A stretch of DNA of 64,000 nucleotides, from assembly GCF_014638355.1 (NCBI RefSeq), contig NZ_BMFK01000003.1:1-64000 (forward strand), in the 5' to 3' direction. Made by a program: the position numbers and the translations under genes. Shown here in pieces: positions 47,348 to 56,829 of the stretch; the stretch's first letter is position 1; every line of letters begins with the position of its first letter. Below the pieces are notes generated by a model. It had not been told where the DNA came from and ran no database searches. It saw only the letters and a program-made list of their open reading frames with translations. Origin of the DNA: Priestia taiwanensis. GTDB lineage: Bacteria > Bacillota > Bacilli > Bacillales > Bacillaceae_G.

Positions 47348-47635
47348 TCAAGATGCATCCATCCACCACCTGGACCATAACTTAAAAGGTTTTGACACCG
47401 CTATCCCTCGTTCAACTAACGATTTCAACAATTGATACTGAAAACAAACATCTGGCTTAGAATGCTTATTCCATACCTTCAAAACAAATGAATCTTCTTC
47501 TATGCACATCTTTATTACTTCCGCTTCTAACCCTTGAATCATTGGATGAATGATTATATGTTCTTCTCTCTGTCTTAACTCATCTACTACAGAACTCTTT
47601 TCTATCCATTCTATCTCGCTTATCAACATGCTCAT
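47348..47635 (-). pseudogene. truncated aminoglycoside phosphotransferase-like gene (5' part)
   Basis: The first 82 or so residues (IEWIEKSSVVDEL..., SFVLKVWNKHSKPDVCFQYQ and LLKSLVERGIAVSKP) match the N-terminal lobe of APH-family kinases, normally about 250-300 residues. The sequence then changes to an unrelated tail, WSRWWMDAS, and stops. AGGAGG and the ATG at 47635 are intact. It has lost the catalytic HGD and DxD regions, so it is inactive. It marks the right edge of the accessory island. Confidence 0.65.
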
Positions 47636-47707
47636 TCTCTTCCTCCTTTTTTATCGATATCATGACAAGACACTTCTATTATACTGAAATTTCTGATTTA
47701 TATTTAT

Positions 47708-47743
47708 AAAAAAGTAGTTTGCCAACAATATGACAAACTACTT
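47708..47743 (-). terminator. rlmCD terminator
   Basis: AAGTAGTTTG pairs with CAAACTACTT; six Ts follow on the minus strand. Confidence 0.8.
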
Positions 47744-47749
47744 CATTTC

Positions 47750-49141
47750 TTACTTCTTCAACGTAAATTTCACAACAACTTCTACATGCGCTGTGTGTGG
47801 GAACATGTCCAATGGCTGAACGTATTCGACGTTGTATTTCTTGCTGAAGTGCTTAATATCTTTTGCTAATGTCGATGGGTTACACGATACATAGACGATT
47901 CGTTTCGGTGCAACCTTTAATACTGTTTCAATGAACTCGTACTCACAGCCAGTACGTGGTGGATCGACAACTACTACGTCTGGTTTCCAGCCTTCTTTTA
48001 CCCATAATGGCATAATACGTTCTGCTGTTCCTACCTTGTACTCCATGTTTGTAAAACCGTGGTTTGCGGCATTTTTACGTGCATCAAGTACAGCGTCTCT
48101 GATTACTTCCATACCACGTACTTCTTTCGCATCTTTCGCTAACCATAAACCAATTGTTCCAACACCGCAGTATGCATCAACTACTCTTTCTGTTCCAGTT
48201 AGACAAGCTGCTTTCTTCACTTCATCATATAACTTAACCGTTTGTGTCGGATTCAACTGGAAGAACGCACGTGCCGATAATTCGAATGATAAGTCGCCCA
48301 GTGTTTCTTGGATTACTTCTTCTCCAGCTAGATGATGCGTGTCGTCACCAAAGATGATAGACGTACGTTTCCCATTTACATTTTGCATAATTGATTTTAA
48401 TTCTGGTAATTTATTTCGTAGATCACGAATGAAGATTTCTTTTTTCGGCAACTCATTTTTCGCTGTAACAAGGACAAGTTGTACTTCTCCCGTCTCTACA
48501 CCAACACGTACAACAATTGTACGAACGATACCACTATGTTTCTTCTCGTTGTAAATAGGAATGTTCAAGCGTCTTAGAAGAGCTTTTACCACTTGTGTTA
48601 CTTTGTTCGTCGCAGCGTGCTGAATCATACAGTCAGAAATATCGATAATACGATGTGAATTTAATCCATATAAACCTGCGATAACATTCGTATCTTGCTT
48701 TCCAACTTGTAGTTGCGATTTATTACGATAGTTCCATGGTGTTTCCATGCCAATCGTGTCATGAATTTTCGTTTTTTCCATGTTTAAACCACTATAGCGC
48801 TCTAATGATTGAATAACGATGTCGCGCTTTTGTCGTAACTGTTCTTCGTATGTCACGTGTTGCAGCTGGCAACCTCCGCATTGATCGTATACAGGACAAG
48901 GTGCCTCAATACGATGTGGTGATTTCTCACGAATACGTTTAATTTTTGCCTCTGCGAATCCGTTCTTAATATTTATTACTTCTGCCACAATTACTTCCCC
49001 CGGTAATGCTCCTGGAACGAAGACAACTTGGCGCTTGAAGAATCCTACGCCCTCTCCATTAATGCCCATTTTTCTAATGGTAAGAGGGAATGTTTGCCCG
49101 ATTTCTAATTTTCCTTCTTCTACAGTCTTTCTCATGTTCAT
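47750..49141 (-). CDS. rlmCD: 23S rRNA (uracil-C5)-methyltransferase, RlmCD/RumA type
   Basis: A 463-residue TrmA/RumA-family enzyme making 5-methyluridine in 23S rRNA. It has an N-terminal TRAM domain, an Fe-S cluster motif ([15 protein letters not shown]-x5-C-x2-C, with a further cysteine later) and a C-terminal SAM-binding methyltransferase domain. The latter shows [15 protein letters not shown], the catalytic CNPST cysteine and VDPPRTGC. The start is placed at ATG 49141, so it follows the AlkA-like gene by 11 bases; the longer frame to 49174 would overlap that gene. Several bacilli carry two paralogues; which one this is cannot be told. Confidence 0.88.
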   Translation of the reverse strand: MNMRKTVEEGKLEIGQTFPLTIRKMGINGEGVGFFKRQVVFVPGALPGEVIVAEVINIKNGFAEAKIKRIREKSPHRIEAPCPVYDQCGGCQLQHVTYEEQLRQKRDIVIQSLERYSGLNMEKTKIHDTIGMETPWNYRNKSQLQVGKQDTNVIAGLYGLNSHRIIDISDCMIQHAATNKVTQVVKALLRRLNIPIYNEKKHSGIVRTIVVRVGVETGEVQLVLVTAKNELPKKEIFIRDLRNKLPELKSIMQNVNGKRTSIIFGDDTHHLAGEEVIQETLGDLSFELSARAFFQLNPTQTVKLYDEVKKAACLTGTERVVDAYCGVGTIGLWLAKDAKEVRGMEVIRDAVLDARKNAANHGFTNMEYKVGTAERIMPLWVKEGWKPDVVVVDPPRTGCEYEFIETVLKVAPKRIVYVSCNPSTLAKDIKHFSKKYNVEYVQPLDMFPHTAHVEVVVKFTLKK

Positions 49142-49152
49142 CACAACTCCAT

Positions 49153-50025
49153 CTATTTCTCTAAACTCTTCCATAAATACAGCGCTGCGTAGCTACTGTA
49201 CGGAGAGCATATATCTATTATTTCATGAATCTGTTCCTTGCTTGGTTTCCCTTCTAAACGATACATGTTTTTCAATGCATTTTGAAGCCCTACATCACCA
49301 ATTGGAAAAATATTTTTCCTTCCAAGTGTGAAAAGAAGAAAATTTTGTACCGTCCATGGTCCAATTCCTCTTCGTTTAATAAGTATTTTTTCAACTTCTT
49401 CATTGGATGTATTGAAAAGGATATGTAAGTCAAGGTTACCGTTGACAATATCCTGTGCTAAATCAATAACATACTCTGCTTTTCGCGTACTAAATTGTAT
49501 TGTGCGAAGTTCTTCTACTGTAAGAGTTGCGACCACTTCTGGCGTCGGATAAAACCACACCCCGTCTACTTGTTCTCCGTATTGTTTCACAAAACGCTCT
49601 GTTAATGTAATCGCAAATTTCAAATTGAGCTGTTGGTGAATAATGCAACGAATGAGACAGTCAAATGGATGAAATTCTTGAATAATTGGTGTATACGCAA
49701 ACTCTTTAAATAGCGAGGCAAATGGTGTTGATGCGAAATGTGCATGAATGTCCTCAAACTGCTCTTCCCACTGAAAAATATGTGACACTTTCTTCATCAC
49801 TTTTTCTTTCGGCCCGTTCGATTCCACGAGAAAATGTGGTTTCGTTTCTGAACCGATATGTTGAACTGTCGCCACTACTTTCGCTCCGTCAATTAGTAGT
49901 GGAACCTTGATTGTCTTCGTTTCTTGATTAACTGCATTTAGCGGATCTAATGACAAACGGTACATCACTTCTTCTATATGATACGAGGTTTCCAGTTGTA
50001 CTTCTTCACGCCACATCTCGTTCAC
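49153..50025 (-). CDS. DNA-3-methyladenine glycosylase (AlkA-like, HhH-GPD)
   Basis: A protein of about 290 residues. The helix-hairpin-helix [18 protein letters not shown] is followed by the catalytic aspartate in [12 protein letters not shown]. The region [18 protein letters not shown] also fits AlkA-type enzymes that remove alkylated bases. No Fe-S cluster motif is present. The start is GTG 50025 or ATG 50016; GGGTGA lies before the latter. It is probably co-transcribed with rlmCD. Confidence 0.85.
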   Translation of the reverse strand: MNEMWREEVQLETSYHIEEVMYRLSLDPLNAVNQETKTIKVPLLIDGAKVVATVQHIGSETKPHFLVESNGPKEKVMKKVSHIFQWEEQFEDIHAHFASTPFASLFKEFAYTPIIQEFHPFDCLIRCIIHQQLNLKFAITLTERFVKQYGEQVDGVWFYPTPEVVATLTVEELRTIQFSTRKAEYVIDLAQDIVNGNLDLHILFNTSNEEVEKILIKRRGIGPWTVQNFLLFTLGRKNIFPIGDVGLQNALKNMYRLEGKPSKEQIHEIIDICSPYSSYAALYLWKSLEK

Positions 50026-50066
50026 CCATTTCTTTTTCTTTCATTATAACACGAACGAATGTACGA

Positions 50067-50097
50067 GAAAAAATCCGCGAGGCATCACGGATTTCTT
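50067..50097 (-). terminator. pdaA terminator
   Basis: On the minus strand AAATCCG pairs with CGGATTT across a loop of 9-10 bases, followed by TTTTCTC; it overlaps the gene's stop codon. Confidence 0.7.
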
Positions 50098-50921
50098 TTC
50101 TTTCGTTTACCCTTTTTCTTTTTGCGTTTCTCTTTCTTTTCTTGTTTCTTCTCTGGCTTTAGTAAATCATCTAATGACTTGAATTCATAACCTTTTTCCC
50201 TCACACCGTCAATAATACTTCCGAGCGCATGCGCATTATCACTTGAAATTGTATGAAGAAGAATAACTGCGCCCGGATGTATTTTCCTCATTACATTATC
50301 ATACGAATACTTCCATCCATGCTGTTCTTCGACTTTCCAATCGAGGAATGCAAGTGACCACATGATATGACGATAGCCAAGCTTTTTCGTGACCGCTAAC
50401 GTTCGTTCACTAAATACTCCTTCAGGTGGACGCATATATGTCATTTCATCCTTACCTGTTAGTTGTTTGAATTCGTCTTTGAGTAAGGTTAATTCTTTTT
50501 CTAACCGAACGTTGTTCACTGTTGTTAAATTCGGGTGATGCCACGTATGATTCCCGACAATATGTCCCTCATCTACCATCCTTTTCACTAAGTCTGGATT
50601 TTCTTTAATAAATTGACCCGTAATAAAAAATGTCGCTAGTACCTTCTTTTCTTTCAATACGTCTAGTATTTTCGGTGTAAAGCCATTTTCATATCCATTA
50701 TCGAATGTTAAGTATACTTCTTTTTTGGATGTGTTACCTATGTATACACCATCGTACTTCGTCAATAAGTTATGCCACGGATCTCCAGGATACGGTACGC
50801 GTTCCTCTTTCGCTGATGGAATGCCCCAATGAATCGCTGAATTCGAATGCGCATAACCAACTGTCGGAAACAAGAGGAACATAATCATGCTTACGCATAA
50901 CACTTTCAACAGCTTCTTCAT
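50085..50921 (-). CDS. pdaA: polysaccharide deacetylase PdaA (spore cortex muramic-delta-lactam)
   Basis: A 278-residue secreted NodB-type deacetylase with a signal peptide (about residues 1-24). Motifs include YLTFDNGYENG (with N in place of the second D of the usual TFDDG, typical of PdaA), GNHTWHHP (metal histidines), MRPPEG and LLHT. PdaA deacetylates muramic acid for delta-lactam formation in the spore cortex, needed for germination. The last 28 residues are almost all lysine, glutamate and arginine (KKEKRKKKKGKRKK), an unusual tail. Expression in the forespore is expected from the family. Confidence 0.9.
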   Translation of the reverse strand: MKKLLKVLCVSMIMFLLFPTVGYAHSNSAIHWGIPSAKEERVPYPGDPWHNLLTKYDGVYIGNTSKKEVYLTFDNGYENGFTPKILDVLKEKKVLATFFITGQFIKENPDLVKRMVDEGHIVGNHTWHHPNLTTVNNVRLEKELTLLKDEFKQLTGKDEMTYMRPPEGVFSERTLAVTKKLGYRHIMWSLAFLDWKVEEQHGWKYSYDNVMRKIHPGAVILLHTISSDNAHALGSIIDGVREKGYEFKSLDDLLKPEKKQEKKEKRKKKKGKRKKRNP

Positions 50922-51055
50922 AACCTCAACTACTTTCCTTTGTCTTTTTTGTAGTTTGCGTTGTTTCTAACGGAATCATGCTGGGAAAGGTTTTCCAAAA
51001 GGATTTTTGCTCCATATGGCGAATTAGTTAAACATCTAGAAAGGGGGAAAACATC

Positions 51056-51613
51056 TTGTTTGTACATCGAATTGGAACAGATATTGTTATGAAGAAAGTA
51101 GAATTACGTCACGCAGAAGAATTATTTCGCCTAATGGACCGTTCACGTTCTCGGTTGCGACAATGGTTACCATTTTTAGATATAACGAAGTCGATTGAAG
51201 ATACGAGAAACTTTCTTAAGTATAGTATGGACCAAAACGCTGCAAATAACGGGTGCCAAGTCGGAATTTGGTACAAAGGCGAATTCGCTGGCATTATCGG
51301 TCAGCATACAATTAACTGGAGTAACCGATCAACATCTATCGGTTATTGGTTAGGCGATGGATTTGAAGGAAAAGGAATTATGACGAAAGCGTGCTACGCC
51401 ATGCTTGAATATTCTTTCCTTGACCTCGAACTAGAGCGGGTCGAAATTCGCGTCGCCACTGGTAACCTGAAAAGCAAAGTAATTCCGGAACGACTAGCAT
51501 TCGTACAAGAAGGATGTATCCGCCATGCTGAGTGGCTATATGACCATTACGTTGATCACTTCGTGTATGGATTATTACGAGATGAATTTCTTCATATGAC
51601 AAAAAAGAGCTGA
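51056..51613 (+). CDS. RimL-like ribosomal-protein-serine acetyltransferase
   Basis: A 185-residue GNAT with STSIGYWLGDGFEGKGIMTKAC (acetyl-CoA site) and RVEIRVATGNLKSKVIPERLAF, and the C-terminal EWLYDHYVDHFVYGLL of YdaF/RimL-type enzymes. It starts at TTG 51056 after AAAGGGGGAAAA. The usual NxxSxAIPExLGF motif reads LKSKVIPERLAF. Substrate specificity is not assignable. Confidence 0.85.
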   Translation: MFVHRIGTDIVMKKVELRHAEELFRLMDRSRSRLRQWLPFLDITKSIEDTRNFLKYSMDQNAANNGCQVGIWYKGEFAGIIGQHTINWSNRSTSIGYWLGDGFEGKGIMTKACYAMLEYSFLDLELERVEIRVATGNLKSKVIPERLAFVQEGCIRHAEWLYDHYVDHFVYGLLRDEFLHMTKKS

Positions 51614-51633
51614 CTGTTGTAGTTGGCTTTTTT
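51601..51633 (+). terminator. terminator of the RimL-like gene
   Basis: AAAAAAG-A-GCTGAC pairs with GTTGGCTTTTTT (two wobbles); the stop codon is in the stem. Confidence 0.7.
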
Positions 51634-51647
51634 GATGTAGGCTACAT

Positions 51648-51689
51648 AAAAAAACCAACATGTTTTTCAGAGAACATGTTGGTTTTTTT
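51648..51689. terminator. second, symmetric terminator-like hairpin
   Basis: AAAAACCAACATGTT pairs with AACATGTTGGTTTTT around an 8-base loop, with long A and T runs. It lies between the RimL-like and MarR genes. Confidence 0.75.
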
Positions 51690-51790
51690 ATTATCCTGTT
51701 TATGAATGATAAGAGATGACTTCACTTTTTAGGTTGAGGACTATCTATTGATTACGTCACTAACAGAGATAAGGTTAACCTTCTTTATCT

Positions 51791-52264
51791 TTACCAGACA
51801 GGTCTTAATTTTGATGGTACATTCTCTGCATTTATTTCATAAATTAAACTTTTTAAATCTTCTTTAAGTAGCTGTACTCGTTCAGCACCTATGTTGTTCG
51901 TCCAACGCTTCTCTATTTCAGCTATTATCTGCTCTTTTGCTTTTATCGCTAATTGGCCACGTTCGGTTAGCACAATAATTTTCCCTCTTTTATCAGTGGG
52001 ATGAGGTTGACGCATTACATAACCACTTTTCTCAAGGTAATCCACCATTTTACTTACAGCTTGCTTTGTAATCCCTAAGTGTTCAGCTAATTCTATACCT
52101 GTTGCCCCATTAGGATTGATACATTTAAATATAAAACCATGTGCAGGTCTAATATCTCCAAATCCTAACTCACTTAATTTCGTATGTAATTCATTAATCG
52201 ATGCACTGTAAGAGAATGATAAAAGTGATGTAAGCTCCAAGTTATCTAGCATGTGATGAGTCAT
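51791..52264 (-). CDS. MarR-family transcriptional regulator
   Basis: A 157-residue winged-helix regulator: GATGIELAEHLGITKQAVSKMVDYLEKSGYV is the recognition region and PHPTDKRGKIIVLTERG the wing. It is divergent from a DUF3238 gene, an azoreductase gene and an MFS transporter gene, which it probably represses together with itself. Two similar palindromes lie between. AAGGAGG precedes the ATG. Confidence 0.88.
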   Translation of the reverse strand: MTHHMLDNLELTSLLSFSYSASINELHTKLSELGFGDIRPAHGFIFKCINPNGATGIELAEHLGITKQAVSKMVDYLEKSGYVMRQPHPTDKRGKIIVLTERGQLAIKAKEQIIAEIEKRWTNNIGAERVQLLKEDLKSLIYEINAENVPSKLRPVW

Positions 52265-52279
52265 ATATAAATCCTCCTT

Positions 52280-52308
52280 AAATAAAGTAAACTAGGTTGA
52301 CTTTATTT
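52280..52308. promoter_or_regulatory. putative MarR operator O1
   Basis: AAATAAAGTAAAC and GTTGACTTTATTT are inverted repeats with one mismatch, spaced by 3 bases. It lies just upstream of the marR ribosome binding site. Confidence 0.5.
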
Positions 52309-52333
52309 AATTCCTATTGTACTATACGTAAAG

Positions 52334-52352
52334 TAGTCAATCAAGTTGACTA
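52334..52352. promoter_or_regulatory. putative MarR operator O2
   Basis: TAGTCAA-TCAAG-TTGACTA is a perfect interrupted palindrome and shares AGTNAA.....GTTGACT with O1, as expected for two sites of one regulator. Confidence 0.5.
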
Positions 52353-52450
52353 TTTTCTTATCGGATAAAGCAGGAATGGAAACCTGTTCTACTCAATGGT
52401 TCCATGTTATGCATTACACAAATAAAATCGGAATGAAAGAGGTGTGTCTC

Positions 52451-53035
52451 ATGAATAGTATTGTGAAGATTAGAGCAAGTGTATTCATTCCAACAGCTTG
52501 GACTGAGCCTAAGGAAGATATCCAAACTGGAAATATCATTCAATTTGAAGGTGATGCACGTGAATTTACACCTTATGCTGTACACACTATGCGTTCTAGA
52601 ATTGAACACGAAGTAGTGATAGATTTTGATAAAAAGGAAATTTTCACATATGAGAATACTGGCATAACAACAGAAAGAGTTATAACTCCAAATGGTTCTG
52701 TTAAGGAAAGAGTAGGAAAAGCGAGTACAGAAAATATTTTGTGCACGAATATTGCCTGGAGTTCTGATGAAGTTCAATTTCAAATGAGTGCAAGTGCTGG
52801 CAATCCCTTGGTCCCGTATGTTCCTTCTGCCGATTATCTTTTAACTGTACGTGTCAAAAAAAATCGTGCTGTTGACCTTGAAGGTGCCCATGATGGATTC
52901 CCTTGTTATGAATTTTATAAGCAAGTCAACTTTGGTAAATTTGAAGAAATTTATACCCATGATTTTAGAAAAACTGGTGATACAGTTGAATCTTTAGGCG
53001 GAGAAATGGAGTATCGTTTCAAAAAGATACTGTAA
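52451..53035 (+). CDS. DUF3238-family protein
   Basis: A 194-residue protein with KIRASVFIPTAWTEP, GDAREFT, EHEVVIDF, DGFPCYEFYKQV and YTHDFRKTGDT, which I recognise as the DUF3238 family (Bacillus, function unknown). There is no signal peptide from the ATG at 52451, which is preceded by AGAGGTG; the frame is open to 52346. It is first in the MarR-divergent cluster, 60 bases before the azoreductase gene. Confidence 0.7.
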   Translation: MNSIVKIRASVFIPTAWTEPKEDIQTGNIIQFEGDAREFTPYAVHTMRSRIEHEVVIDFDKKEIFTYENTGITTERVITPNGSVKERVGKASTENILCTNIAWSSDEVQFQMSASAGNPLVPYVPSADYLLTVRVKKNRAVDLEGAHDGFPCYEFYKQVNFGKFEEIYTHDFRKTGDTVESLGGEMEYRFKKIL

Positions 53036-53095
53036 AGGAAATATACTATCCTAAAAAAATTTAACAACATAAGAAAAGTACAGGAGGAAGAAAGA

Positions 53096-53722
53096 ATGAC
53101 AACAGTTCTATTTGTAAAAGCAAACAATCGCCCAGCTGACCAATCAGTGAGTGTGAAATTATACGAGGCTTTTTTAGCAAGCTATAAGGAGTCCCATCCA
53201 AATGATACAGTAGTAGAGCTTGATTTATATAATGAGGAATTGCCATATTTAGGCGTAGATATGATTAATGGTACATTTAAGGCTAGCAGAGGATTTGATG
53301 TAACAGAAGAAGAAGCAAAAGCGGTAGCCGTTGCCGATAAATATTTAAATCAGTTTCTAGCAGCGGATAAAGTTGTATTTGGTTTCCCACTATGGAATTT
53401 AACAATCCCAGCTGTATTACACACATATATTGATTACTTAAATCGTGCGGGCAAAACATTTACCTATACGCCAGAAGGTCCAGTAGGTCTTATTGGAGAT
53501 AAAAAAATTGCATTATTAAATGCAAGTGGTGGTGTCTATTCTGAAGGACCCGCAGCTGGAGTAGAGATGGCTGTTAAATATGTAGCAGCGATGATGAATT
53601 TCTTTGGTGTAACAAACATGGAGACAGTTATCATTGAAGGTCACAATCAATTCCCTGATAAGGCAGAAGAAATTATTGCGACAGGGCTTGAAAAGGCAGT
53701 TAAAGTAGCAAGTACATTCTAA
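53096..53722 (+). CDS. azoR: FMN-dependent NADH-azoreductase
   Basis: A 208-residue flavodoxin-like quinone/azo reductase. VFGFPLWNLTIPAVLHTYIDY and LLNASGGVYSEGP are the FMN-binding segments. It reduces quinones and azo compounds with NADH and protects against thiol or quinone stress. AGGAGG lies 7 bases before the ATG. Bacillus strains have several paralogues. Control by the divergent MarR protein is inferred from position. Confidence 0.92.
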   Translation: MTTVLFVKANNRPADQSVSVKLYEAFLASYKESHPNDTVVELDLYNEELPYLGVDMINGTFKASRGFDVTEEEAKAVAVADKYLNQFLAADKVVFGFPLWNLTIPAVLHTYIDYLNRAGKTFTYTPEGPVGLIGDKKIALLNASGGVYSEGPAAGVEMAVKYVAAMMNFFGVTNMETVIIEGHNQFPDKAEEIIATGLEKAVKVASTF

Positions 53723-53727
53723 TACAT

Positions 53728-53772
53728 AAAAAAGCAGGACCAACACTGATATAGAGGCGGTACTGCTTTTTT
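53728..53772 (+). terminator. azoR terminator
   Basis: AAAAAAGCAG pairs with CTGCTTTTTT, extended imperfectly by GACC/GGTA, around an AG-rich loop. Confidence 0.7.
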
Positions 53773-53803
53773 ATTGAATCGATAAAAAGAAGGGACGCAT
53801 AAA

Positions 53804-54955
53804 ATGGAACGTTTATGGACAAAAAATTATATCATGCTGACAATTACAGCATTATTACTATTTAGTGGTTTTTATTTATTAATGCCAACGTTACCTATAT
53901 TTATTAAAGAATTGGGTGGGAGTGAATCTCAAGTTGGTGTTATTATTGGGCTGTTCACAATATCAGCAGTCATTTTCCGTCCTATTGTTGGCGGATTAAT
54001 GGATCGATATGGTAGACGCATATTTATAATAAGCGGGTTACTATTTTTTGCGATTACAATGTATTTTTATGATTGGGTAACAGGTATTGCATTCCTAATA
54101 GCATTACGTATCCTTCATGGAGTAGGTTGGGCGATTGCTACAACTTCGATTGGGACAGCTGTAACAGATGTAATCCCATCGTCTCGACGCGGGGAAGGCA
54201 TGGGATGGTATGGACTTGCGATAACTCTAGGTATGGCTTTAGGACCGATATTAGGCCTTTGGATTGTAAAGTCATTTTCATTCCACTACCTATTTCTTCT
54301 ATGTACAGGATTGGCACTTCTGGCACTTGTACTGGCGCTTTGTACAAAAGTTCCAGTGATTCGGCATACTTCAAAGGAGCCAATATCATTTTTTGATAAA
54401 ATGATTTTACCAATTGCTACGGTTACATTTTTCTTAACCCTTACTTTTGGTGGCATTACAACATTTTTACCACTCTTTGCAGAAGACATCCAAGTAAATG
54501 CTGGTGCATTTTTCCTTATATATGCTGTCACCATTACAGTAATTAGACCACTTACAGGAAAGTTATCAGATAAACATGGAGAATCGATTATCGTTATTCC
54601 TGCACTTTTCATCATGATACTTTCATTATTTGTGTTAGCGATGACTGAAGGAATTGTTGGACTAGTTATTACAGCTGTTTTATATGGAATTGGATTTGGA
54701 GCAGCACAACCGGCTCTTCAAGTAGCAACGATACGATTAGCTTCACCCGAAAAAAGAGGTGTAGCAAACGCTACATTCTTTACGGCTTTTGATTTAGGAA
54801 TTGGCTTAGGGGCTATCCTTCTAGGATTTGTTTCACAGCTAATGGGATACCACATGGTATTTATTATTTGTGCTATATCTGGGTTTATCAGTTTATTACT
54901 TTTTATTTTGTTTGTGAAAAAGACATTGCATGTATCTCAGGCTAAATCTATGTAA
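53804..54955 (+). CDS. MFS transporter, drug-efflux type
   Basis: A 383-residue, 12-helix major facilitator protein. Motif A appears as GGLMDRYGRR, with a second GKLSDKHGE in the C-terminal half. RILHGVGWAIATTSIGTAVTDV is typical of drug:H+ antiporters. The substrate is unknown. AGAAGGGACG precedes the ATG. It lies behind the azoR terminator but in the same direction, so partial read-through or its own promoter is possible. Confidence 0.86.
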   Translation: MERLWTKNYIMLTITALLLFSGFYLLMPTLPIFIKELGGSESQVGVIIGLFTISAVIFRPIVGGLMDRYGRRIFIISGLLFFAITMYFYDWVTGIAFLIALRILHGVGWAIATTSIGTAVTDVIPSSRRGEGMGWYGLAITLGMALGPILGLWIVKSFSFHYLFLLCTGLALLALVLALCTKVPVIRHTSKEPISFFDKMILPIATVTFFLTLTFGGITTFLPLFAEDIQVNAGAFFLIYAVTITVIRPLTGKLSDKHGESIIVIPALFIMILSLFVLAMTEGIVGLVITAVLYGIGFGAAQPALQVATIRLASPEKRGVANATFFTAFDLGIGLGAILLGFVSQLMGYHMVFIICAISGFISLLLFILFVKKTLHVSQAKSM

Positions 54956-54967
54956 TATAAATATTGA

Positions 54968-54999
54968 TTTCAAGACTTTTACTAGTAAAAGTCTTGAAA
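54968..54999. terminator. perfect 32-bp palindrome after the MFS gene
   Basis: TTTCAAGACTTTTACTAGTA and its continuation to 54999 form an exact palindrome without a loop spacer, ending in GAAAAAC. It is probably a terminator, although its T tract is poor. Confidence 0.55.
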
Positions 55000-55023
55000 A
55001 ACAACAACATTACTAATACAAAC

Positions 55024-55058
55024 AAAAAGGTATCAGATATTATTCTGATGCCTTTTTT
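55024..55058. terminator. terminator-like hairpin
   Basis: AAAAAGG-T-ATCAGA pairs with TCTGAT-G-CCTTTTTT, with A and T runs. Confidence 0.7.
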
Positions 55059-55154
55059 ACAGCAATTAATTTAATTCTTTGTTTCTTCTAACTTTCCTTC
55101 GTCTTCAAATATGACACGTCTGTCTGTTTCTTGCTAAGCTCTCCCTTTCTAAAG

Positions 55155-55190
55155 AAAAAGGAACTGACCACCTTCAGCCAGTTCCTTTTT
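55155..55190 (-). terminator. fumarase terminator
   Basis: AAAAAGGAACTG pairs with CAGTTCCTTTTT around a 12-base loop, directly after the fumarase stop. Confidence 0.8.
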
Positions 55191-55191
55191 C

Positions 55192-56715
55192 TTAGTTAAA
55201 TACTTTCTCTTTATGCTCTGCTAGTTTTTCTAGCGATGTTTTGTCTACTTCTTGATGAAGACTATTGCCGTGTGAATCCATTGTTACGACAGCTTTGAAG
55301 CCTTCTACTTTTAAGTGCCACATTGCTTCTGGAATACCGAATTGAAGCAAGTCTACACCTTCTACTGACTTAATACATTCTGCGTAGTATTGTGCTGCGC
55401 CGCCTATTGCATTTAAGTATACGCCTCCGTGTTCTTGTAATGCTGCTAACGTCTTCGCACCCATGCCACCTTTTCCAATTACAGCACGAATGCCGAACCT
55501 CTTCATGATGTCTCCTTGGTATGGCTCCTCACGAATACTTGTCGTTGGGCCAGCTGCCTTAATATGCCACGTTTCGTTCTCACCTTTCATGACAACCGGG
55601 CCACAGTGATAAATAACTTGGCCGTTTAAATCAACTGGCGCATCGTTATCCATTAAATGCTTATGAATAGCATCACGTCCTGTATACATCATGCCGTTAA
55701 TAATAACAACGTCACCAACGCGAAGTTCACGAATTTGTTCTTCTGTAATTGGTGCTTGAAGAACAATTTCACGATTTTCTATTTCTTCTTTTTCAGCTGG
55801 AGGTTTCAATGTATCTTCGCCTTCTTGGTACATCCAATCTGTAATTGCTCCCGTCTCTGGATTAATTGCTACACCTAAGCGACGAAATGCCCAGCAATTG
55901 TAGGCAACAGATACGAAGAAACTAGCTGGAATACGATTGATGACACCGACTTTACATCCTAATAATGTTGTCTCGCCTCCAAATCCCATCGTTCCAACAC
56001 CAAGCTTATTTGCATGTTCCATCACGTACTCTTCTAATGCACGTAATTCTGCGATTGGGTTCACATCGTCGTTATTACGGAATAGTTGTTCTTTCGCTAA
56101 CTCATATCCAGTCGTACGGTCGCCACCAATACCAACACCGATGAAACCTGCGCTACACCCTTGACCTTGCGCTTGATACACAGAGTGCATAATACATTTA
56201 CGAATACCGTCTAAATCACGACCAGCGCGTCCAAGTCCTTCTAATTCACAAGGTAAGCTGTACTGAATATTTTTGTTCTCACAGCCGCCTCCTTTTAACA
56301 TAAGACGTGCATCGATATAGTCTTTTTCCCATTGCTCGAACTTAATAACAGGTGTGCCTTCTCCTAAGTTGTCACCACTGTTGTCACCAAATAAAGAATC
56401 AACAGAGTTTGGACGAAGTTTGCCAGCTTTCGTCGCTTGTGCAATTGCATGACGAATTGCCTTTTTCATTTCAATTTGGTTCGCGCCTACAGGTACTTTT
56501 AACTTAAATGTTGGAAGTCCTGTATCTTGGCAAATTGGTGATACATTATCGTTTGCCATCTTGATGTTGTTCGTAATTGTTTCTAATGCCATTGCAGAAC
56601 GTGTGCCCGCACTTTCTGCTTCTACTGCTCGTTGAATTGCCCGTTTTGCGTCCTTCGGTAATTTCGTCGATGTCTCTACAATTAGTTCATACATACTTTG
56701 TTCAAACTGCTGCAT
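55192..56715 (-). CDS. fumA: class I fumarate hydratase (Fe-S)
   Basis: A 507-residue class I fumarase with the alpha domain (SPICQDTGLPTF; LMLKGGGCENKN; GIGGDRTTGYELAKEQL) and beta domain (GDVVIINGMMYTGRDAIHKHL; KGGMGAKTL) fused, as in E. coli FumA. The cluster cysteines lie in SPICQDTG, the QGQGCSAGF region and a later segment. It interconverts fumarate and malate. Unlike the class II enzyme it is oxygen-sensitive. GGGGGAGAG precedes the ATG. It is monocistronic. Confidence 0.92.
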   Translation of the reverse strand: MQQFEQSMYELIVETSTKLPKDAKRAIQRAVEAESAGTRSAMALETITNNIKMANDNVSPICQDTGLPTFKLKVPVGANQIEMKKAIRHAIAQATKAGKLRPNSVDSLFGDNSGDNLGEGTPVIKFEQWEKDYIDARLMLKGGGCENKNIQYSLPCELEGLGRAGRDLDGIRKCIMHSVYQAQGQGCSAGFIGVGIGGDRTTGYELAKEQLFRNNDDVNPIAELRALEEYVMEHANKLGVGTMGFGGETTLLGCKVGVINRIPASFFVSVAYNCWAFRRLGVAINPETGAITDWMYQEGEDTLKPPAEKEEIENREIVLQAPITEEQIRELRVGDVVIINGMMYTGRDAIHKHLMDNDAPVDLNGQVIYHCGPVVMKGENETWHIKAAGPTTSIREEPYQGDIMKRFGIRAVIGKGGMGAKTLAALQEHGGVYLNAIGGAAQYYAECIKSVEGVDLLQFGIPEAMWHLKVEGFKAVVTMDSHGNSLHQEVDKTSLEKLAEHKEKVFN

Positions 56716-56794
56716 CTTGCTCTCCCCCTGTACCGTTCTAATAGAAAGAATTTTTACATTTTCATTATACCGTATTCATGTCCTTCCTCATAAA

Positions 56795-56829
56795 GAAAAG
56801 CTATCGAGGATAGCCCCTCAATAGCTTAT
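56795..56829 (-). terminator. terminator of the SE1561-family gene
   Basis: AAGCTAT-C-GAGG pairs with CCTC-A-ATAGCTT; the minus strand continues TTTTC. Confidence 0.7.
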
